64,000 nt of DNA from Serratia marcescens (GCF_001902635.1 NZ_MJAO01000005.1:62001-126000), one strand, 5' to 3'. Positions 21,115 through 33,265 are shown, counted from the stretch's first letter. The notes: a model not told the origin generated them from the letters alone. Program-made: numbers and translations.

Positions 21115-22393
21115 CGAGGATCTTCACGTAAGCCTGGGCGCGCTGCTCCTGCATCCAGGTCTGCGCTTCTTCGGCGAACTTGCGGTTGAACAGCATGCGA
21201 TACGCGCGATCTTTCTGTGCGGCGTCGGTCTTATCTACCTGACGGGTATCCAGCAGCTGAATCAGGTGCCAGCCGAAGGAGGAGTGTACCGGTGCGCTGA
21301 CCTCACCTTTGCTCAGCTTCAGCAACGCATCGCGGAAGGCCGGGTCATAGATGTCCGGAGAAGCCCAGCCCAGATCGCCGCCCTGCATGGCGGAACCCGG
21401 ATCCTGCGACAGCTGTTTAGCTTCGTCGGCAAACTTGGCGCGGCCGCTCTTGATCGCTTCCGCGACGGATTGCAGCTTGGCGCGCGCCTGATCGTCGGTC
21501 AATACCACAGACGGTTTCAGCAGGATGTGACGGGCGTGCACTTCGGTGACCGACACCGACTGGCTGGCGCCGCGGATGTCGTTCACTTTCAGGATGTGGA
21601 AGCCGACGCCGGAACGGATTGGGCCGACGACGTCGCCTTTCTTGGCGCTGACCAGGCGTTCAGCGAACAGGGTCGGGATCTCTTGCAGCTTGCCCCAGCC
21701 CATGTTGCCGCCTTTCAGCGCCTGGGAATCGGCGGAGTAGGTGATCGCCAGCTTGCCGAAGTCGGCGCCGCTGTTGATCTCACCCACCAGGCGTTTGGCC
21801 AGTTCTTCCGCTTTGTCGACCTGTTGCTGCGACGGGTTCTCCGGCAGTGGGATCAGGATGTGGCTGATGTTCATTTCGGTGTCGCTGCCGTTCTGCGCGC
21901 CCACCTGCTTCGCCAACGCGTCCACTTCCTGCGGCAGAATGGTGACGCGGCGGCGCACTTCGTTGTTGCGCACTTCGGAGATCAGCATCTCTTTGCGGAT
22001 CTGCGCGCGATAGGTGTTGTAGTTCAACCCTTCGTAAGACAGGCGGCTGCGCAGCTGATCGACGCTCATCTTGTTTTGCGCGGCGATGTTGGCGATTGCC
22101 TTGTCCAGATCGGCGTCGGAAACGGCGATGCCCATTTTCTTGGCCATCTGCAGTTGGATGTTATCCATGATCAGACGTTCGATGATCTGATGGCGCAGCG
22201 TCTTGTCGTCCGGCAGTTGTTGGCCGGCCTGCTGGGCGTTGAGTTTCACCGACTGCAACAGACCGTTGACGTCGCTCTCGAGTACCACGCCGTTATCCAC
22301 GACGGCGGCGACTTTATCCACTTCTTGGGGTGCTGCGAACGCGGCATTGGCGCAAACCACCAATCCGAGAATAAGCGTTCTCCAGTTCTTCAT
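21092..22393 (-). CDS. surA: Periplasmic chaperone and peptidyl-prolyl isomerase SurA
   Basis: 433 residues from the ATG at 22393. The signal peptide is [20 protein letters not shown] with cleavage expected after A20. An N-terminal chaperone domain, two parvulin-type PPIase domains (starting near residues 170 and 280, each with the HILI/HILL motif), and a short C-terminal helix follow. SurA carries unfolded outer-membrane proteins, including LptD encoded just upstream, through the periplasm. First of the downstream operon genes; 65 bp separate it from lptD. Confidence 0.97.
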   Translation of the reverse strand: MKNWRTLILGLVVCANAAFAAPQEVDKVAAVVDNGVVLESDVNGLLQSVKLNAQQAGQQLPDDKTLRHQIIERLIMDNIQLQMAKKMGIAVSDADLDKAIANIAAQNKMSVDQLRSRLSYEGLNYNTYRAQIRKEMLISEVRNNEVRRRVTILPQEVDALAKQVGAQNGSDTEMNISHILIPLPENPSQQQVDKAEELAKRLVGEINSGADFGKLAITYSADSQALKGGNMGWGKLQEIPTLFAERLVSAKKGDVVGPIRSGVGFHILKVNDIRGASQSVSVTEVHARHILLKPSVVLTDDQARAKLQSVAEAIKSGRAKFADEAKQLSQDPGSAMQGGDLGWASPDIYDPAFRDALLKLSKGEVSAPVHSSFGWHLIQLLDTRQVDKTDAAQKDRAYRMLFNRKFAEEAQTWMQEQRAQAYVKILDGSDAQQ

Positions 22394-22458
22394 ACATTTC
22401 CCATTATGTAATCCGCAAATGCGGGTGAAAGTTCTCGTTTTCAAAGTGTTGCAAAGCG

Positions 22459-24828
22459 TCAGAATGCGCGTTGATACGGCAAAATGCCGGAGCGCAGCAT
22501 TTCTGCGGAACCGAGACTATGATCGCTGCTCAGGCCGCGCAGTTCGACGTTGAACGAAACTCTGTTGTCGTAAACGCTGGTATTGTTGCTGTAGTTCCAG
22601 TCGGTGATCTTGCGCTCATAGCCCAGGGTCACCGCCCAGCAGCAGGTGTTGTACTTCAGCCCCACCAGCTGATCGGCGGATTGTTTGGCGCGGGTGTCGT
22701 AGTAATACGCCCCGACCACCGCCCAACGATCGGCGATCGGCCAGCTGCCGGTGATACCCACCTGCGAGATGCCGTCCTGGAAGGCTGGTACCGTTTTGGT
22801 ATTCAACGCCGTCTGGATATATTCCGGCGTGGCGTAACGGTAGTTCAGCTGCACCACGCGCTCGGCATCCTGGCGGTATTCCACCACGCCGTTGCCCAGC
22901 GAGACGCTGTTCAGGCGGGTGTCGTACTGCAGGCCGCCGCGCAGGCCCCAACGATCGTCGATTTTCCAATAGGTATCGCCGGCCCAGGCCAGGCTGCCGG
23001 TATTGTCGTTGTTATCGAAGCTCGTCATCCGGTCGCCGGTGCGCGAACGGCTGAAGTAGTAGATTTGACCCACGGAAGCGTTAAAACGTTCAACCAGCGC
23101 GTCATCATAAATACGCGTGGTCAAACCGGTGGACATGCGGTTCTGCGAAGCGATGCGATCCAGGCCGCTGTAAGTGCGGTCGCGGAACAGGCCGGAGTAG
23201 TCGGTCTGCAGCAGCGTGGTGTCGTAGGTGTAGATATTGCTCTGGTCGCGGTACGGCACGTACAGGTACTGCACGCGCGGTTCCAGCGTCTGGGTGGCGC
23301 CTTCGGCCCAGATCATCGGCCGTTCGAATATCAGTTTGCCGTCGACCTTGAACTGCGGCAGCACGCGGTTGACCGAGTCATCGAGTTTTGGTACCTCATC
23401 TGCGATGACTTGATTGCGCAGGGCGTAGTTGGCGGCGAAACCGTCAGGAATATCCTGCTGGTAGTGGGTCGCCATCAGCTTGGCTTCGGTGTTCAGGCTG
23501 GCCCAACCGTTGGTGAGCGGCAGGTTGAGCGTCGGTTCCATATGCAGACGAGTGGCGTCCGGGCTATATGGGTTGACGCTGGTGAACTTGGCCGCCTGGC
23601 CGTAAATATGGAAATCGAACGGACCGAGGTCGTTTTTGTAGTAGTTCAGATCCAGCTGCGGCTGCACCTTGTAGGTATTCGACTGCGTACGATCGGTGGT
23701 GTCGAAGATCTGGAACTGCTTGGAACTCAGCGTGGCGTTCCAGTTTTCGTTGGCGTAGCCGAGGCTGAATTTCTGCGTGGCATAACCGTCGGTGGTGGAA
23801 CCGTACTTGGAGTCCAGATCGGTGAAGTATTTGTAATCGCTGACCTTGGTGTAGTCGACGTTGAAGCGCCACACCTTATCCATCACGCCGTTGTGGTTCC
23901 AGTAGAACAGCCAGCGTTTGCTGTCGTCATTGTCTTTGCCGTACTCTTTGTCGTCCGGCAGCCAGTCGAACTCCATCAGGCCGAGGCCCGGCTGCACCAG
24001 ATAGCGGAATTCGTTCTGCCACTGCAGGCCGCGCTTGGACATATAGTGCGGCGTGATGGTGGCATCGTAGTTCGGCGCGATGTTCCAGTAATACGGCACC
24101 ATGAACTCGAAGCCGTTGTTGCTGCCGTACTTGGCGTTCGGGATCAGGAAGCCGGAGCGGCGCTTGTCGCCGACCGGCAGCTGCAGGTACGGGCTGTAGA
24201 AGACTGGCACGCCACCGATGCGGAAACGGGCGTTCCAGACTTCCGCCACCTGCTCTTCGCGATCGTGGATCACTTCGGAACCGACCACGCTCCAGCTGTC
24301 GTCGCCCGGCAGGCAGGAGGTAAAGGTGCCGTTTTCCAAAATGGTGTAACGGTTGGCGCCGCGCATTTTCATCTTGTCGGCGTCGCCGCGCCCCTGACGG
24401 CCTACCATTTGGTAGTCGCCTTCATAGACGTCGGTATCTTTGGTATTCAGGTTAGACCAGGCCTTCGGGCCTTTCAGTTTGATCTGATTGTCGCTGTAGT
24501 GTACGTCGCCGGTGGCGGTGACGGTGCGTACCGGCTCTGTCTGGCCGGGGTTTTGCGTCTGGTTCAGCTCAACTTCTTTGGCGGTCAGGGTACTGTTGCC
24601 CTGCTCGACGCGCACGTTGCCGCTGAACAGGGCGCTTTTCGGGTAGTCGGCGCGCGAGTCGTCGGCATTAATGGTCACCGGCTGGCTGTTTGGATCGCCG
24701 CTGACCAGGGGCTTGTCGTAAACAGGAACGCCAAGCATGCATTGCTCGGCCAGATCAGCCAGCGCATGCTGACTGTAGAGTGCCGTCCAAATCATCGTGG
24801 CCAGCAGTGTTGGGAAACTTTTTTTCAT
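22459..24828 (-). CDS. lptD: LPS-assembly outer-membrane protein LptD
   Basis: 789 residues, full length. It has a signal peptide ([20 protein letters not shown] and following), an OstA/LptA-like N-terminal jellyroll and a 26-strand C-terminal barrel in the family. LptD with LptE places lipopolysaccharide in the outer leaflet. The cysteines for the inter-domain disulfides are present: C30 near the mature N-terminus, one in FTSCLPG and the adjacent pair in YNTCCWAV. It is divergent from djlA over about 230 bp. Confidence 0.97.
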   Translation of the reverse strand: MKKSFPTLLATMIWTALYSQHALADLAEQCMLGVPVYDKPLVSGDPNSQPVTINADDSRADYPKSALFSGNVRVEQGNSTLTAKEVELNQTQNPGQTEPVRTVTATGDVHYSDNQIKLKGPKAWSNLNTKDTDVYEGDYQMVGRQGRGDADKMKMRGANRYTILENGTFTSCLPGDDSWSVVGSEVIHDREEQVAEVWNARFRIGGVPVFYSPYLQLPVGDKRRSGFLIPNAKYGSNNGFEFMVPYYWNIAPNYDATITPHYMSKRGLQWQNEFRYLVQPGLGLMEFDWLPDDKEYGKDNDDSKRWLFYWNHNGVMDKVWRFNVDYTKVSDYKYFTDLDSKYGSTTDGYATQKFSLGYANENWNATLSSKQFQIFDTTDRTQSNTYKVQPQLDLNYYKNDLGPFDFHIYGQAAKFTSVNPYSPDATRLHMEPTLNLPLTNGWASLNTEAKLMATHYQQDIPDGFAANYALRNQVIADEVPKLDDSVNRVLPQFKVDGKLIFERPMIWAEGATQTLEPRVQYLYVPYRDQSNIYTYDTTLLQTDYSGLFRDRTYSGLDRIASQNRMSTGLTTRIYDDALVERFNASVGQIYYFSRSRTGDRMTSFDNNDNTGSLAWAGDTYWKIDDRWGLRGGLQYDTRLNSVSLGNGVVEYRQDAERVVQLNYRYATPEYIQTALNTKTVPAFQDGISQVGITGSWPIADRWAVVGAYYYDTRAKQSADQLVGLKYNTCCWAVTLGYERKITDWNYSNNTSVYDNRVSFNVELRGLSSDHSLGSAEMLRSGILPYQRAF

Positions 24829-25056
24829 ACGCGGTTTTGGTGTTCCGTCATCAGAGGCGTCATGTCCGGCAAACGGTCAGAGACTATATTACTCATCTGC
24901 GTTGCGCTAGTGCTAAATCCAGCCGTTTACTTGCGTCGTCGTTAGGCGCAAAGATAAATGACAGGTATGATAATCCAAATTCTGGGAAAAATCGCCTGCA
25001 CCCTTTCCTGAAGCGAAGGGGGAGAGGCGGCTTTCGGCATGATAATTGAGGAGTAT

Positions 25057-25878
25057 ATGCAGTATTGGGGAAAACTGCTCGGCGTCATCGTCGCCATCTG
25101 GTCTGGCGCGGGATTCTGGGGTGTAGTTCTGGGGCTGATTATCGGTCATATGATCGATACGGCGCGCAGCAACAAGCGCAGCCGGGGGTTCTTCACCGAC
25201 CAGCAAACGCGGCAAACGCTGTTTTTCCGCACCACTTTTCAGGTGATGGGCCACCTGACCAAATCCAAAGGACGCGTTACCGAGGCGGATATCCAGATCG
25301 CCAGCCTGTTCATGGATCGCCTGCAGCTGCACGGCGAAGCGCGCACTGCGGCGCAGCAGGCATTCCGCGAGGGCAAACAGAGCCAGTTCCCGCTGCGCGA
25401 GACGCTGCAGCAGTTCCGCAGCATCTGTTTCGGTCGCTTCGATTTGATTCGGATGTTTCTGGAAATTCAGATTCAGGCGGCGTTCGCCGACGGCTCGCTG
25501 CACCCGAATGAACGTCAGGTGCTGTACGTCATTGCCGAAGAATTGGGCATTTCGCGTGCGCAGTTCGATCAGTTCCTCAGCATGATGGAGGGCGGGCGCC
25601 AGTTCGGCGGCGGTCAGCAGGGCGGGTATTCGCAGGGCGGCTATCAGCAGGCGCAGCGCGGCCCGACGCTCGAGGATGCGTGCAAGGTGCTGGGCGTCAG
25701 CAGCAGTGACGACGCCACCACCATCAAGCGCGCCTACCGCAAGCTGATGAGCGAACACCATCCGGATAAGCTGGTGGCGAAGGGCTTGCCGCCGCAGATG
25801 ATGGAAATGGCCAAGCAGAAAGCGCAGGAGATCCAGGCGGCGTACGACCTGATCAAACGCGAGAAAGGTTTTAAATAA
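25057..25878 (+). CDS. djlA: Membrane-anchored DnaJ-like co-chaperone DjlA
   Basis: 273 residues from the ATG at 25057, which has GAGGAG just upstream; an in-frame ATG at 25039 is less likely. One N-terminal membrane segment ([19 protein letters not shown]), a TerB-like middle domain, a Gly/Gln-rich linker ([19 protein letters not shown]), and a C-terminal J domain whose HPD motif is in SEHHPDKLV. It stimulates DnaK and in E. coli induces the Rcs/colanic acid response when overproduced. Convergent with rluA, with an ERIC repeat between them. Confidence 0.96.
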   Translation: MQYWGKLLGVIVAIWSGAGFWGVVLGLIIGHMIDTARSNKRSRGFFTDQQTRQTLFFRTTFQVMGHLTKSKGRVTEADIQIASLFMDRLQLHGEARTAAQQAFREGKQSQFPLRETLQQFRSICFGRFDLIRMFLEIQIQAAFADGSLHPNERQVLYVIAEELGISRAQFDQFLSMMEGGRQFGGGQQGGYSQGGYQQAQRGPTLEDACKVLGVSSSDDATTIKRAYRKLMSEHHPDKLVAKGLPPQMMEMAKQKAQEIQAAYDLIKREKGFK

Positions 25879-25880
25879 CG

Positions 25881-26006
25881 ATACCCGTCATACTTCGAGC
25901 TGCAGGTGTGTTGGCTGCCCGCGCTTACCCCGGTCACGTACTTTTTGTACGCTCCCGAGGCTGCGCTTAGTTGCCGCCTTCCTGCAACTCGAATTATTTA
26001 GGGTAT
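25881..26006. repeat. ERIC (enterobacterial repetitive intergenic consensus) element
   Basis: 126 bp. It begins ATACCCGTCATACTTCGAGC and ends CGAATTATTTAGGGTAT, forming imperfect terminal inverted repeats. The centre CGCTTACCCCGGTCACGTAC followed by GTACGCTCCCGAGG matches the conserved ERIC core palindrome. It starts 3 bp after the djlA stop and ends just before the rluA stop, so it lies in the 3' region of both convergent transcripts. Confidence 0.9.
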
Positions 26007-26021
26007 CCCTGGGTGATGAGC

Positions 26022-26672
26022 TCAGAAATCCGGTTCGGCGCGAAAGTGCATCGGCGTCTGGAAAGCGGGGTGGGTGATGCGCAGTTCTTGCGCATGCAGC
26101 TGCAGCCGCGGCGCCATCGCTTTGGCCTCCGGCGGGGCGTAGAAACCGTCGCCGAGGATCGGATGCCCCAGCGCCAGCATGTGCACCCGCAGCTGGTGCG
26201 AGCGGCCGGTGATCGGCGTCAGCTTCACGCGGGTGCTGCCGTCGGCGTCGCGTGATAGCACCAGATATTCCGTTTGCGCCGCTTTGCCGGTTTCAAAACA
26301 CACCTTTTGCAGCGGCCGGTTCGGCCAGTCGCAGATCAGCGGCAAATCCACCAGCCCTTCGTCGTGCTCCATATGCCCCCAAACGCGGGCGATATAGGAT
26401 TTCTTCGGTTCGCGTTCACGGAACTGACGTTTCAGCTCACGCTCGGCGGCCTTGTTGAGCGCCACCACGATCACCCCGCTGGTGGCCATGTCCAGCCGGT
26501 GCACCGATTCGGCAGCCGGGTGATCGGCCTGAATGCGGGTCATCAGGCTGTCTTTGTTTTCCGGCGCGCGGCCGGGCACCGACAACAAGCCGCTGGGCTT
26601 GTTGACCACCATGATGTGTTCATCCTGATACAGGATGTGCAGCGGGTCCTGCGGGGGATTGTAGGGTTCCAT
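26022..26672 (-). CDS. rluA: Dual-specificity 23S rRNA/tRNA pseudouridine synthase RluA
   Basis: 216 residues. It makes pseudouridine 746 of 23S rRNA and 32 of several tRNAs. The catalytic aspartate is D61 in the RluA-family motif VHRLDMATSG. It is 57 bp downstream of rapA in the same direction, as in E. coli. Confidence 0.96.
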   Translation of the reverse strand: MEPYNPPQDPLHILYQDEHIMVVNKPSGLLSVPGRAPENKDSLMTRIQADHPAAESVHRLDMATSGVIVVALNKAAERELKRQFREREPKKSYIARVWGHMEHDEGLVDLPLICDWPNRPLQKVCFETGKAAQTEYLVLSRDADGSTRVKLTPITGRSHQLRVHMLALGHPILGDGFYAPPEAKAMAPRLQLHAQELRITHPAFQTPMHFRAEPDF

Positions 26673-26729
26673 CTTGGCTCCGCGAAAAGGGCTGAACGGG
26701 GAGACGGCTGCCTCCCCGCGTCGCGCCGG

Positions 26730-29636
26730 TTACTGGTGGGTGACCACCACCAGACGAATGGCGTCCAGGCGCCAGCCGGCTTCATTGAGGTTGGCCAGTA
26801 CCTGACGGCGGTTGAACTCCAGCGTTTCGACTTCGTCGTCGCGGATGTTCGGGTTGACCGCCTTCAGCGCCTCCAGACGCGCCAGCTCGGCGCTCAGCTT
26901 GTCGTCCGCCTCTTTTTTCGCCTGTTCGATAAGCGTGCGCGCCTGCGCTTCCACCAGGCTTTCCGCCTGCTGCAGCATAGCGTGCACGTCTTGCTGCACG
27001 GCGTTGACCAGCTTGCTGGAGGTGTGGCGGTTGACCGCGTTCAGTTGGCGGTTGAAGCTTTCAAACTCGACCTGCGCTGCCAGGTTGGTGCCCTTGCGAT
27101 CCATCAGCATGCGGATCGGCGTCGGCGGCAGGAAGCGGGTCAGCTGCAGGTGCTTCGGCGCCTGGGCTTCCACCACGTAGACCAGCTCGACCAGCAGGGT
27201 GCCGACCGGCAACGCTTTGTTTTTCAACAGTGACACCGCACAACTGCCGGTGTCGCCGGACAGGATCAGATCCAGGCCGTTGCGGATGATCGGGTGCTCC
27301 CAGCTGACGAACTGCGCGTCTTCGCGCGACAGCGCCCGATCGCGGTCGAAGGTGACGGTGCAGCCGTCCTGCGGCAGGCCAGGGAAGTCCGGCACCAGCA
27401 TATGGTCGGACGGTGTCAGTACGATCAGGTTGTCGCTGCGATCTTCCTGATTGATGCCGACGATGTCGAACAGGTTGAGCGCGAAGCCCACCAGGTTGAC
27501 GTCGTTATCCTGCTCGGCGATGGCGGCCGCCAGCGCCTGGGCTTTGTCGCCGCCGTTGGAGTGCATCTCCAGCAGGCGGTCGCGGCCCTGCTCCAGCTGC
27601 GCTTTCAATTGATCGTGCTGCTGGCGGCAGGCGTGGATGAACTCGTCCAGGCCTTCCTGCTCGGTCGGCGCGGCCAGATAGCCGATCAACTGCTCGTAGC
27701 AGCTGTCGTAGATGGTGCGGCCGGTCGGGCAGGTGTGTTCGAAGGCATCCAGCCCTTCATGGAACCAGCGGCCCAGCACCGCCTGCGCGGTGTGTTCCAG
27801 GTAAGGCACCATGATCTGGATGTCGTGCATCTGGCCGATACGGTCCAGACGGCCGATACGCTGCTCCAGCAGATCCGGGTTGAACGGCAGATCGAACATC
27901 ACCAGCTGGCTGGCGAACTGGAAGTTGCGGCCTTCGGAGCCAATTTCGGAACACAGCAGCACCTGCGCGCCTTCCTCTTCGGAAGCGAAGTAGGCGGCGG
28001 CGCGGTCGCGCTCGATGATCGACAGCCCTTCGTGGAACACCGCGGCGCGGATCGCTTCACGCTCGCGCAGCACCTGCTCCAGCTGCAGAGCGGTGTCGGC
28101 CTTGGCGCAGATCACCAGCACTTTTTCATTGCGGTTGGCCAACAGGTAGTCCAGCAGCCACTCCACGCGCGGATCGAAGTTCCACCAGGTGGCGTTCTCG
28201 CCTTCGAATTCCTGATAGATCTGCTCCGGGTACAGCATGTCGCGCGCCCGGGCTTCGACGGACTTCTTGGCGCCCATGATGCCGGACACTTTGATCGCGG
28301 TCTGATACTGGGTCGGCAACGGCAGCTTGATCTGATGCAGGTTGCGGTGCGGGAAGCCCTTCACGCCGTTGCGCGTGTTGCGGAACAGCACGCGGCTGGT
28401 GCCGTGGCGGTCCATCAGCATGGCCACCAGCTCCTGGCGTGCCTGTTCGGCGTCGTCGCCCTCGCTGTTGGCGGCTTTGAGCAGCGGTTCGATGTCCTGC
28501 TCGTCGATCAGCTCACCCAGCAGGTTCAGCTTGTCGTCGGCCAGGCGCTCGCCGCTCAGCAGCAGGGTGACGGCGTCGGCCACCGGGCGGTATTTCTGCT
28601 GTTCAGCGACGAATTCGCCGTAGTCGTGGAAACGGTTCGGATCGAGCAGGCGCAGACGCGCGAAGTGGCTCTGCTGGCCCAGCTGTTCCGGGGTGGCGGT
28701 CAGCAGCAGTACGCCGGGGATATGCTCGGCCAGCTGTTCGATCACTTGATATTCGCGGCTCGGCGCTTCTTCGCTCCAGGCCAGGTGGTGGGCTTCATCG
28801 ACCACCAGCAGATCCCACTGGGCGTCCGCCAGCTCTTCCAGGCGCTGCTTGTTGCGGCGCACGAAGTCCAGCGAGCAGATCACCAGCTGTTCGGTTTCGA
28901 ACGGGTTGCTGCTGTCGAGCTTGGCTTCGGCGTAGCGGCTGTCGTCGAACAGCGAGAAGTAGAGGTTGAAGCGGCGCATCATCTCCACCAGCCACTGGTG
29001 CTGCAACGTTTCCGGCACCACGATCAGCACGCGCTCGGCGCGGCCCGCCAGCAGCTGCTGGTGGATGATCATGCCGGCTTCGATGGTTTTGCCGAGGCCG
29101 ACTTCGTCCGCCAGCAGGACGCGCGGCGCATGGCGCTGGCCGACTTCATGGGCGATATGCAGCTGGTGCGGGATCAGGCTGGCGCGCATGCCGCGCAGGC
29201 CGGCGAACGGCAGGCGATACTGCTCGCTCTGGTATTTGCGCGCGCGGAAACGCAGCGCGAAACGGTCCATGCGGTCGATCTGGCCGGCGAACAGGCGGTC
29301 CTGCGGCTTGCTGAAGGTCAGTTTGCTGTCCAGCAGCACTTCGCGCATCGCCACGCCGCTTTCCTGGGTGTCCAGGCGGGTGCCGATATAGGTCAACAGA
29401 CCGTTATCCTCTTTCACCTCTTCCACCTGCAGCTGCCATCCCTCGTGGCTGCTGACGGTATCGCCCGGATTGAACATCACGCGGGTGATCGGCGAATCGT
29501 TTCTGGCATAGAGGCGGTTTTCACCGGTGGCGGGGAAAAGCAGGGTAATCATGCGCGCGTCCAGCGCCACGACGGTGCCCAGTCCTAATTCGCTTTCCGT
29601 GTCGCTGATCCAGCGTTGACCAAGAGTAAAAGGCAT
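26730..29636 (-). CDS. rapA: RNA polymerase-associated SWI2/SNF2 ATPase RapA
   Basis: 968 residues, the E. coli length. It binds core RNA polymerase and promotes its recycling after termination. Tudor-like N-terminal domains come first. The Snf2 helicase follows with Walker A DEVGLGKT (177-184) and the DEAH box D280-EAH ([10 protein letters not shown]). The second RecA lobe contains [11 protein letters not shown]. The C-terminal domains complete the chain. The start at 29636 matches the E. coli N-terminus ([20 protein letters not shown]). Confidence 0.97.
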   Translation of the reverse strand: MPFTLGQRWISDTESELGLGTVVALDARMITLLFPATGENRLYARNDSPITRVMFNPGDTVSSHEGWQLQVEEVKEDNGLLTYIGTRLDTQESGVAMREVLLDSKLTFSKPQDRLFAGQIDRMDRFALRFRARKYQSEQYRLPFAGLRGMRASLIPHQLHIAHEVGQRHAPRVLLADEVGLGKTIEAGMIIHQQLLAGRAERVLIVVPETLQHQWLVEMMRRFNLYFSLFDDSRYAEAKLDSSNPFETEQLVICSLDFVRRNKQRLEELADAQWDLLVVDEAHHLAWSEEAPSREYQVIEQLAEHIPGVLLLTATPEQLGQQSHFARLRLLDPNRFHDYGEFVAEQQKYRPVADAVTLLLSGERLADDKLNLLGELIDEQDIEPLLKAANSEGDDAEQARQELVAMLMDRHGTSRVLFRNTRNGVKGFPHRNLHQIKLPLPTQYQTAIKVSGIMGAKKSVEARARDMLYPEQIYQEFEGENATWWNFDPRVEWLLDYLLANRNEKVLVICAKADTALQLEQVLREREAIRAAVFHEGLSIIERDRAAAYFASEEEGAQVLLCSEIGSEGRNFQFASQLVMFDLPFNPDLLEQRIGRLDRIGQMHDIQIMVPYLEHTAQAVLGRWFHEGLDAFEHTCPTGRTIYDSCYEQLIGYLAAPTEQEGLDEFIHACRQQHDQLKAQLEQGRDRLLEMHSNGGDKAQALAAAIAEQDNDVNLVGFALNLFDIVGINQEDRSDNLIVLTPSDHMLVPDFPGLPQDGCTVTFDRDRALSREDAQFVSWEHPIIRNGLDLILSGDTGSCAVSLLKNKALPVGTLLVELVYVVEAQAPKHLQLTRFLPPTPIRMLMDRKGTNLAAQVEFESFNRQLNAVNRHTSSKLVNAVQQDVHAMLQQAESLVEAQARTLIEQAKKEADDKLSAELARLEALKAVNPNIRDDEVETLEFNRRQVLANLNEAGWRLDAIRLVVVTHQ

Positions 29637-29883
29637 ATATTGTCGGCTCGATTCTTTGTAAGTGAGTCTTGTTACCGGGCGGGAAGGGCCGCGGTACCTG
29701 TACTGAACGTCAGCTAATCCCGGTTTGTTTTAAATTTGGCGGGCAATAGCCGTTCACGCCATGCAGACGTCGCAAGACGGCAGGGCTAAGCGTGGTTCAG
29801 TTTTGGGAAGGGCGCTATGGTAATGGAAGGCGACGCGTTCGTCACCTGCAAAACCTGATGATTTTTCTTAACCCAGCGCAATC

Positions 29884-32250
29884 TCAAAACAGCCCCATCT
29901 GCCCGGTGACCAGCGTGGTGAAATCGTCGTGCAAGAAAGGGAGTATAGCGTCTGCCACCGGTTGCAGCTGGCGTTCGAGGTAATGCTGATAGTCGATAGG
30001 CGAATGACGGGTTTCCAGCGGCTCCGGCCCGGCGACGGTCATCACGTAGCTGATCCAGCCGCCGTTCTGATACTGCAACGGCCGCCCCTGGAGGCGGTTG
30101 TAGTCGTCGGCGATGCGTGCGGCGCGGGCGTGCGGCGGCACGTTGCGCTGATAGTCGTCGAGCTTTCTGCGCAGCCGTTTGCGGTACACCAATTGATCGT
30201 CGAAGTCGCCGTTCAGGGTTTTGCCGACGTAGTCGCGCACATAGTCCTGATAGGGTTGGCGTTTGAAAATGCGCTGATAGAGCTGCTGCTGAAATTGCTG
30301 CGCCAGCGGCGTCCAGTCGGTGCGCACCGTCTCCAGACCTTTGTACACCATCTCTTCCTCGCCGTCGCCGCGTGCGATCAGGCCGGCGTAGCGTTTTTTG
30401 CTGCCCTGTTCGGCGCCGCGAATGGTCGGCATCAGGAAGCGGGAATAGTGGGTTTCGAACTCCAGCTCCAGCGCGTTCGCCAGCCCGAACTGCTGCTGCA
30501 AATGTTGCTGCCACCAGGCATTGACCTGCTGCACCAATGCCCGACCAATCTGTGCCGCCTGCTGCTCGTCATGCGGTTGTTTCAACCAGACGAAGGTGGA
30601 GTCGGTATCGCCGTAAATCACCTGATAGCCTTCGGCTTCAATCAGCTCGCGGGTTTGGCGCATGATCTCATGACCGCGCAGGGTGATCGACGACGCCAGC
30701 CGCGGATCGAAGAAGCGGCAACCGCTTGAGCCCAGCACGCCGTACAGCGCGTTCATGATGATCTTCAACGCCTGCGACAGGGGCTTGTTGTGTTGGCGCT
30801 TGGCGGCCTCGCGCCCCTGCCAGATCTGCTCGACGATCGCCGGCAGGCAGTGCTGGCTGCGTGAGAAGCGGGCGTTGCGAAAGCCGGGTACCGAGTCGGC
30901 GTCGCTCGGGTGGCGCATGCCTTCTACCAGCCCGACCGGATCGATCAGGAAGGTGCGGATGATCGACGGATACAGGCTTTTATAGTCCAGCACCAGCACC
31001 GAGTCGTACAGGCCGGGCTGAGAGTCCATCACGAAGCCACCGGGGCTGTGCTCCTCCGGCTGTTCGCCGAGGTTGGGAGCGACAAAGCCCAGACGATGCA
31101 TGCGCGGCATGTAGAGGTGGCTGAAGGCCGCCACCGATCCACCGCTGCGATCGGCCGCCAGCCCGGTGACGGTGGCGCGCTCCAGCAGGAAGTTGAGCAG
31201 ATCGGCCTTGGCGAAGATGCGCGTCACCAGTTCGCAGTCCTTCAGGTTGTAGCGGGCCAGTGCCGGCTTGTCTTCAGCGAAGCGCCGGTCGATCTCCGCC
31301 ATACGCTGATAAGGGTTGTCGATCGCCTTGCCTTCCCCCAGCAGCGCCTGCGAAACGTACTCCAGGCTGAAGGAAGGGAAATTCCAGGTGGCGGATTTCA
31401 GCGCTTCGATGCCGTCGATGATCAGGCGGCCGGCGGCGGCGGCGAAAAAGTGATTCTGCTTGAAGCCGTGCTCGCGCCACTCCAGCAGGTTGCCGCCGCG
31501 CCCCATCCGCAGTGGGATTTGGTAGCGTTCGGCGTGCTTTTGCAGCACCCGCAGATCGAACTGCACCAGGTTCCAGCCGATGATGGCGTCGGGATCGTGG
31601 CGTTCCAGCCACGCGTTCAATCGCTCCAGCAGTTGCGGGCGGCTGGCGCAGTATTCCAGATCGAAATCCAGCGGCTCATCGCCGCCGTTGGCCGGCCCCA
31701 GCATATAGACCTGCCGCTGGCCGCAGCCTTCCAACGCGATGGAATAAAGCTCGCCGTGGGCGGTGGTTTCGATATCCAGCGACACCAGCCTGAGCGCCGG
31801 GCGGTAGTCCGGCGCCGGCTTCATTTGACCGTTGAGCAACGGCCCGCTGCCATTGGCCTGGCCGTTGAACCACACCGGTGCGGTGATGAAGCGCTCCATC
31901 AGATAGCGTTCGGGCGGGCGAATGTCGGCCTCGTAGACCGTAACGCCGCCTTCCCGCAGCAGTTTTTCCAGCTTGATGAGCTGACGGTGCTGGCGGCAGT
32001 ACAGCCCCAGCATCGGGCGGTGGTGAAAGTCCGTCAGAACCAGGGGCTTCAGCTCGACCTGCCGCTCTTCGCGCAGCAGCAATTCCGCGCGTTGGCGCTG
32101 TTCGGCGGGGATAAACGCCACCGACGTTTGCGGTGGCAGGCGCAGCTGACGCGGGCCTGCGTCAGTCGCCAGCCAGAATTCGACCTCGGTGCCGGCGGGC
32201 GTGTCGCGCCAGTGGCGGGTGAGCAGGAAACCTTGTTGCAGTGCTGTCAT
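29884..32250 (-). CDS. polB: DNA polymerase II
   Basis: 788 residues, a family B polymerase used in lesion bypass and replication restart. Exonuclease motifs are visible: DIE at 159-161, N227 to D232 in WNLVQFD, and YNLKD at 334-338. Polymerase motifs are A (DYKSLYPSI, 422-430), B (K496 to YG at 503-504) and C (YGDTD, 546-550). All catalytic aspartates are present. In E. coli polB is LexA-controlled; only a degenerate LexA-like site is seen upstream here. The 247 bp between polB and rapA hold no gene I can support. Confidence 0.97.
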   Translation of the reverse strand: MTALQQGFLLTRHWRDTPAGTEVEFWLATDAGPRQLRLPPQTSVAFIPAEQRQRAELLLREERQVELKPLVLTDFHHRPMLGLYCRQHRQLIKLEKLLREGGVTVYEADIRPPERYLMERFITAPVWFNGQANGSGPLLNGQMKPAPDYRPALRLVSLDIETTAHGELYSIALEGCGQRQVYMLGPANGGDEPLDFDLEYCASRPQLLERLNAWLERHDPDAIIGWNLVQFDLRVLQKHAERYQIPLRMGRGGNLLEWREHGFKQNHFFAAAAGRLIIDGIEALKSATWNFPSFSLEYVSQALLGEGKAIDNPYQRMAEIDRRFAEDKPALARYNLKDCELVTRIFAKADLLNFLLERATVTGLAADRSGGSVAAFSHLYMPRMHRLGFVAPNLGEQPEEHSPGGFVMDSQPGLYDSVLVLDYKSLYPSIIRTFLIDPVGLVEGMRHPSDADSVPGFRNARFSRSQHCLPAIVEQIWQGREAAKRQHNKPLSQALKIIMNALYGVLGSSGCRFFDPRLASSITLRGHEIMRQTRELIEAEGYQVIYGDTDSTFVWLKQPHDEQQAAQIGRALVQQVNAWWQQHLQQQFGLANALELEFETHYSRFLMPTIRGAEQGSKKRYAGLIARGDGEEEMVYKGLETVRTDWTPLAQQFQQQLYQRIFKRQPYQDYVRDYVGKTLNGDFDDQLVYRKRLRRKLDDYQRNVPPHARAARIADDYNRLQGRPLQYQNGGWISYVMTVAGPEPLETRHSPIDYQHYLERQLQPVADAILPFLHDDFTTLVTGQMGLF

Positions 32251-32333
32251 AAGCCCTTCGTCTTCCGCCGGGCGGCGTGCGCGACATTCAACGTGATGTC
32301 GGTTTTGGCGCTAATATATAGATAAATTATAGT

Positions 32334-32349
32334 ATGGTTTTTTATACAG
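32334..32349 (-). promoter_or_regulatory. Degenerate LexA-like site upstream of polB
   Basis: On the reverse strand CTGTATAAAAAACCAT keeps a perfect left half (CTGT plus AT-rich centre), and its first ten bases equal the E. coli polB SOS box, but the right half CCAT departs from ACAG. It lies about 85 bp before the polB start. SOS control may be weak or lost. Confidence 0.35.
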
Positions 32350-32467
32350 TCATTGTCTATCGCCGCGCGGCGCTGCCAAATACGCATACAATTCATCGGT
32401 TGACTCGTCTGCGGCGGCGCTGGAAAATCCTCCGCCCCGTTTGGCACGAATAATCCGCAGAGGTGTA

Positions 32468-33238
32468 ATGGAAGCCTATTTACAAGATTTGATCACCCAG
32501 TCACTGGCTTTCACCTTGATAGTCGTTCTGCTGGTCGCTTTTCTGGAGTCGCTGGCGCTGGTGGGGCTGTTGCTGCCCGGCACGGTGATGATGGCCAGCA
32601 TCGGCGCGCTGATCGGCAGTGGCAAGGTAGACTTCTACTATGCTTGGGCAGCGGGCATCGTTGGCTGCCTGCTCGGCGACTGGATCTCCTATTTTGTCGG
32701 CCGCGCCTTCAAGGGGCCCTTGCACCGTTGGTCGTTCCTGAAGAAAAACAAAGCGCTGCTCGACAAAACCGAACACGCCTTGCACCAGCACAGCATGGCC
32801 ACCATTCTGATCGGCCGCTTCGTTGGCCCGACGCGCCCGCTGGTGCCGATGGTGGCCGGCATGCTCGATCTGCCGCCGTACAAGTTTGCTTTGCCGAACA
32901 TCATCGGTTGCCTGACCTGGCCGCCGGTCTATTTCTTCCCCGGTATCCTGGCGGGCGTGGCGATCGATATCCCCGCCGGCGCCAACAGTGCGATGTTCAA
33001 GTGGCTGCTGCTCGCTGCGGCGCTTACCCTCTGGTTGGCGGTGTGGCTGAGCTGGCGCTGGTGGCGTGAGGGCAAGCGTGGCGCCGATCGGCTGAGCCGT
33101 TGGCTGACGCCGCTGCGGCTGCGTGTGGTTTGCGGATTGAGTTGGTTGGCGGCGCTGGCGGTCGGCTATCTGCTGAGCCAGCAGCCGCTGATGCCGGTGT
33201 ATCGGCACCTGCTGTGGCAGGTGCTGTCCGGCCAATGA
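32468..33238 (+). CDS. yabI: DedA-family inner-membrane protein YabI
   Basis: 256 residues from the ATG at 32468, preceded by AGAGGTG. Several membrane segments and the DedA/SNARE-associated motif GRFVGPTRPLVPMVAGMLDL, which holds residues essential for function in the family. DedA proteins are linked to undecaprenyl-phosphate and other lipid transport and to membrane potential; YabI is a partly redundant member. In E. coli araBAD-araC lies between polB and yabI; those genes are absent here. Confidence 0.92.
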   Translation: MEAYLQDLITQSLAFTLIVVLLVAFLESLALVGLLLPGTVMMASIGALIGSGKVDFYYAWAAGIVGCLLGDWISYFVGRAFKGPLHRWSFLKKNKALLDKTEHALHQHSMATILIGRFVGPTRPLVPMVAGMLDLPPYKFALPNIIGCLTWPPVYFFPGILAGVAIDIPAGANSAMFKWLLLAAALTLWLAVWLSWRWWREGKRGADRLSRWLTPLRLRVVCGLSWLAALAVGYLLSQQPLMPVYRHLLWQVLSGQ

Positions 33239-33259
33239 AAAAGGGGGCGTTTGCCCCCG
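33238..33259 (-). terminator. Rho-independent terminator of ilvBN
   Basis: On the reverse strand GGGGGC-AAAC-GCCCCC is followed by TTTTT, just after the ilvN stop and touching the yabI stop. Confidence 0.75.
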
Positions 33260-33265
33260 TTCGCG

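Noticed and set aside
22471-24945. An 824-codon open frame opposite lptD
   Set aside because: Same mirror effect; composition is low-complexity Val/His/Gln, and lptD is certain.
27294-29588. A 764-codon open frame opposite rapA
   Set aside because: Antisense shadow with no recognisable motif or ribosome site.
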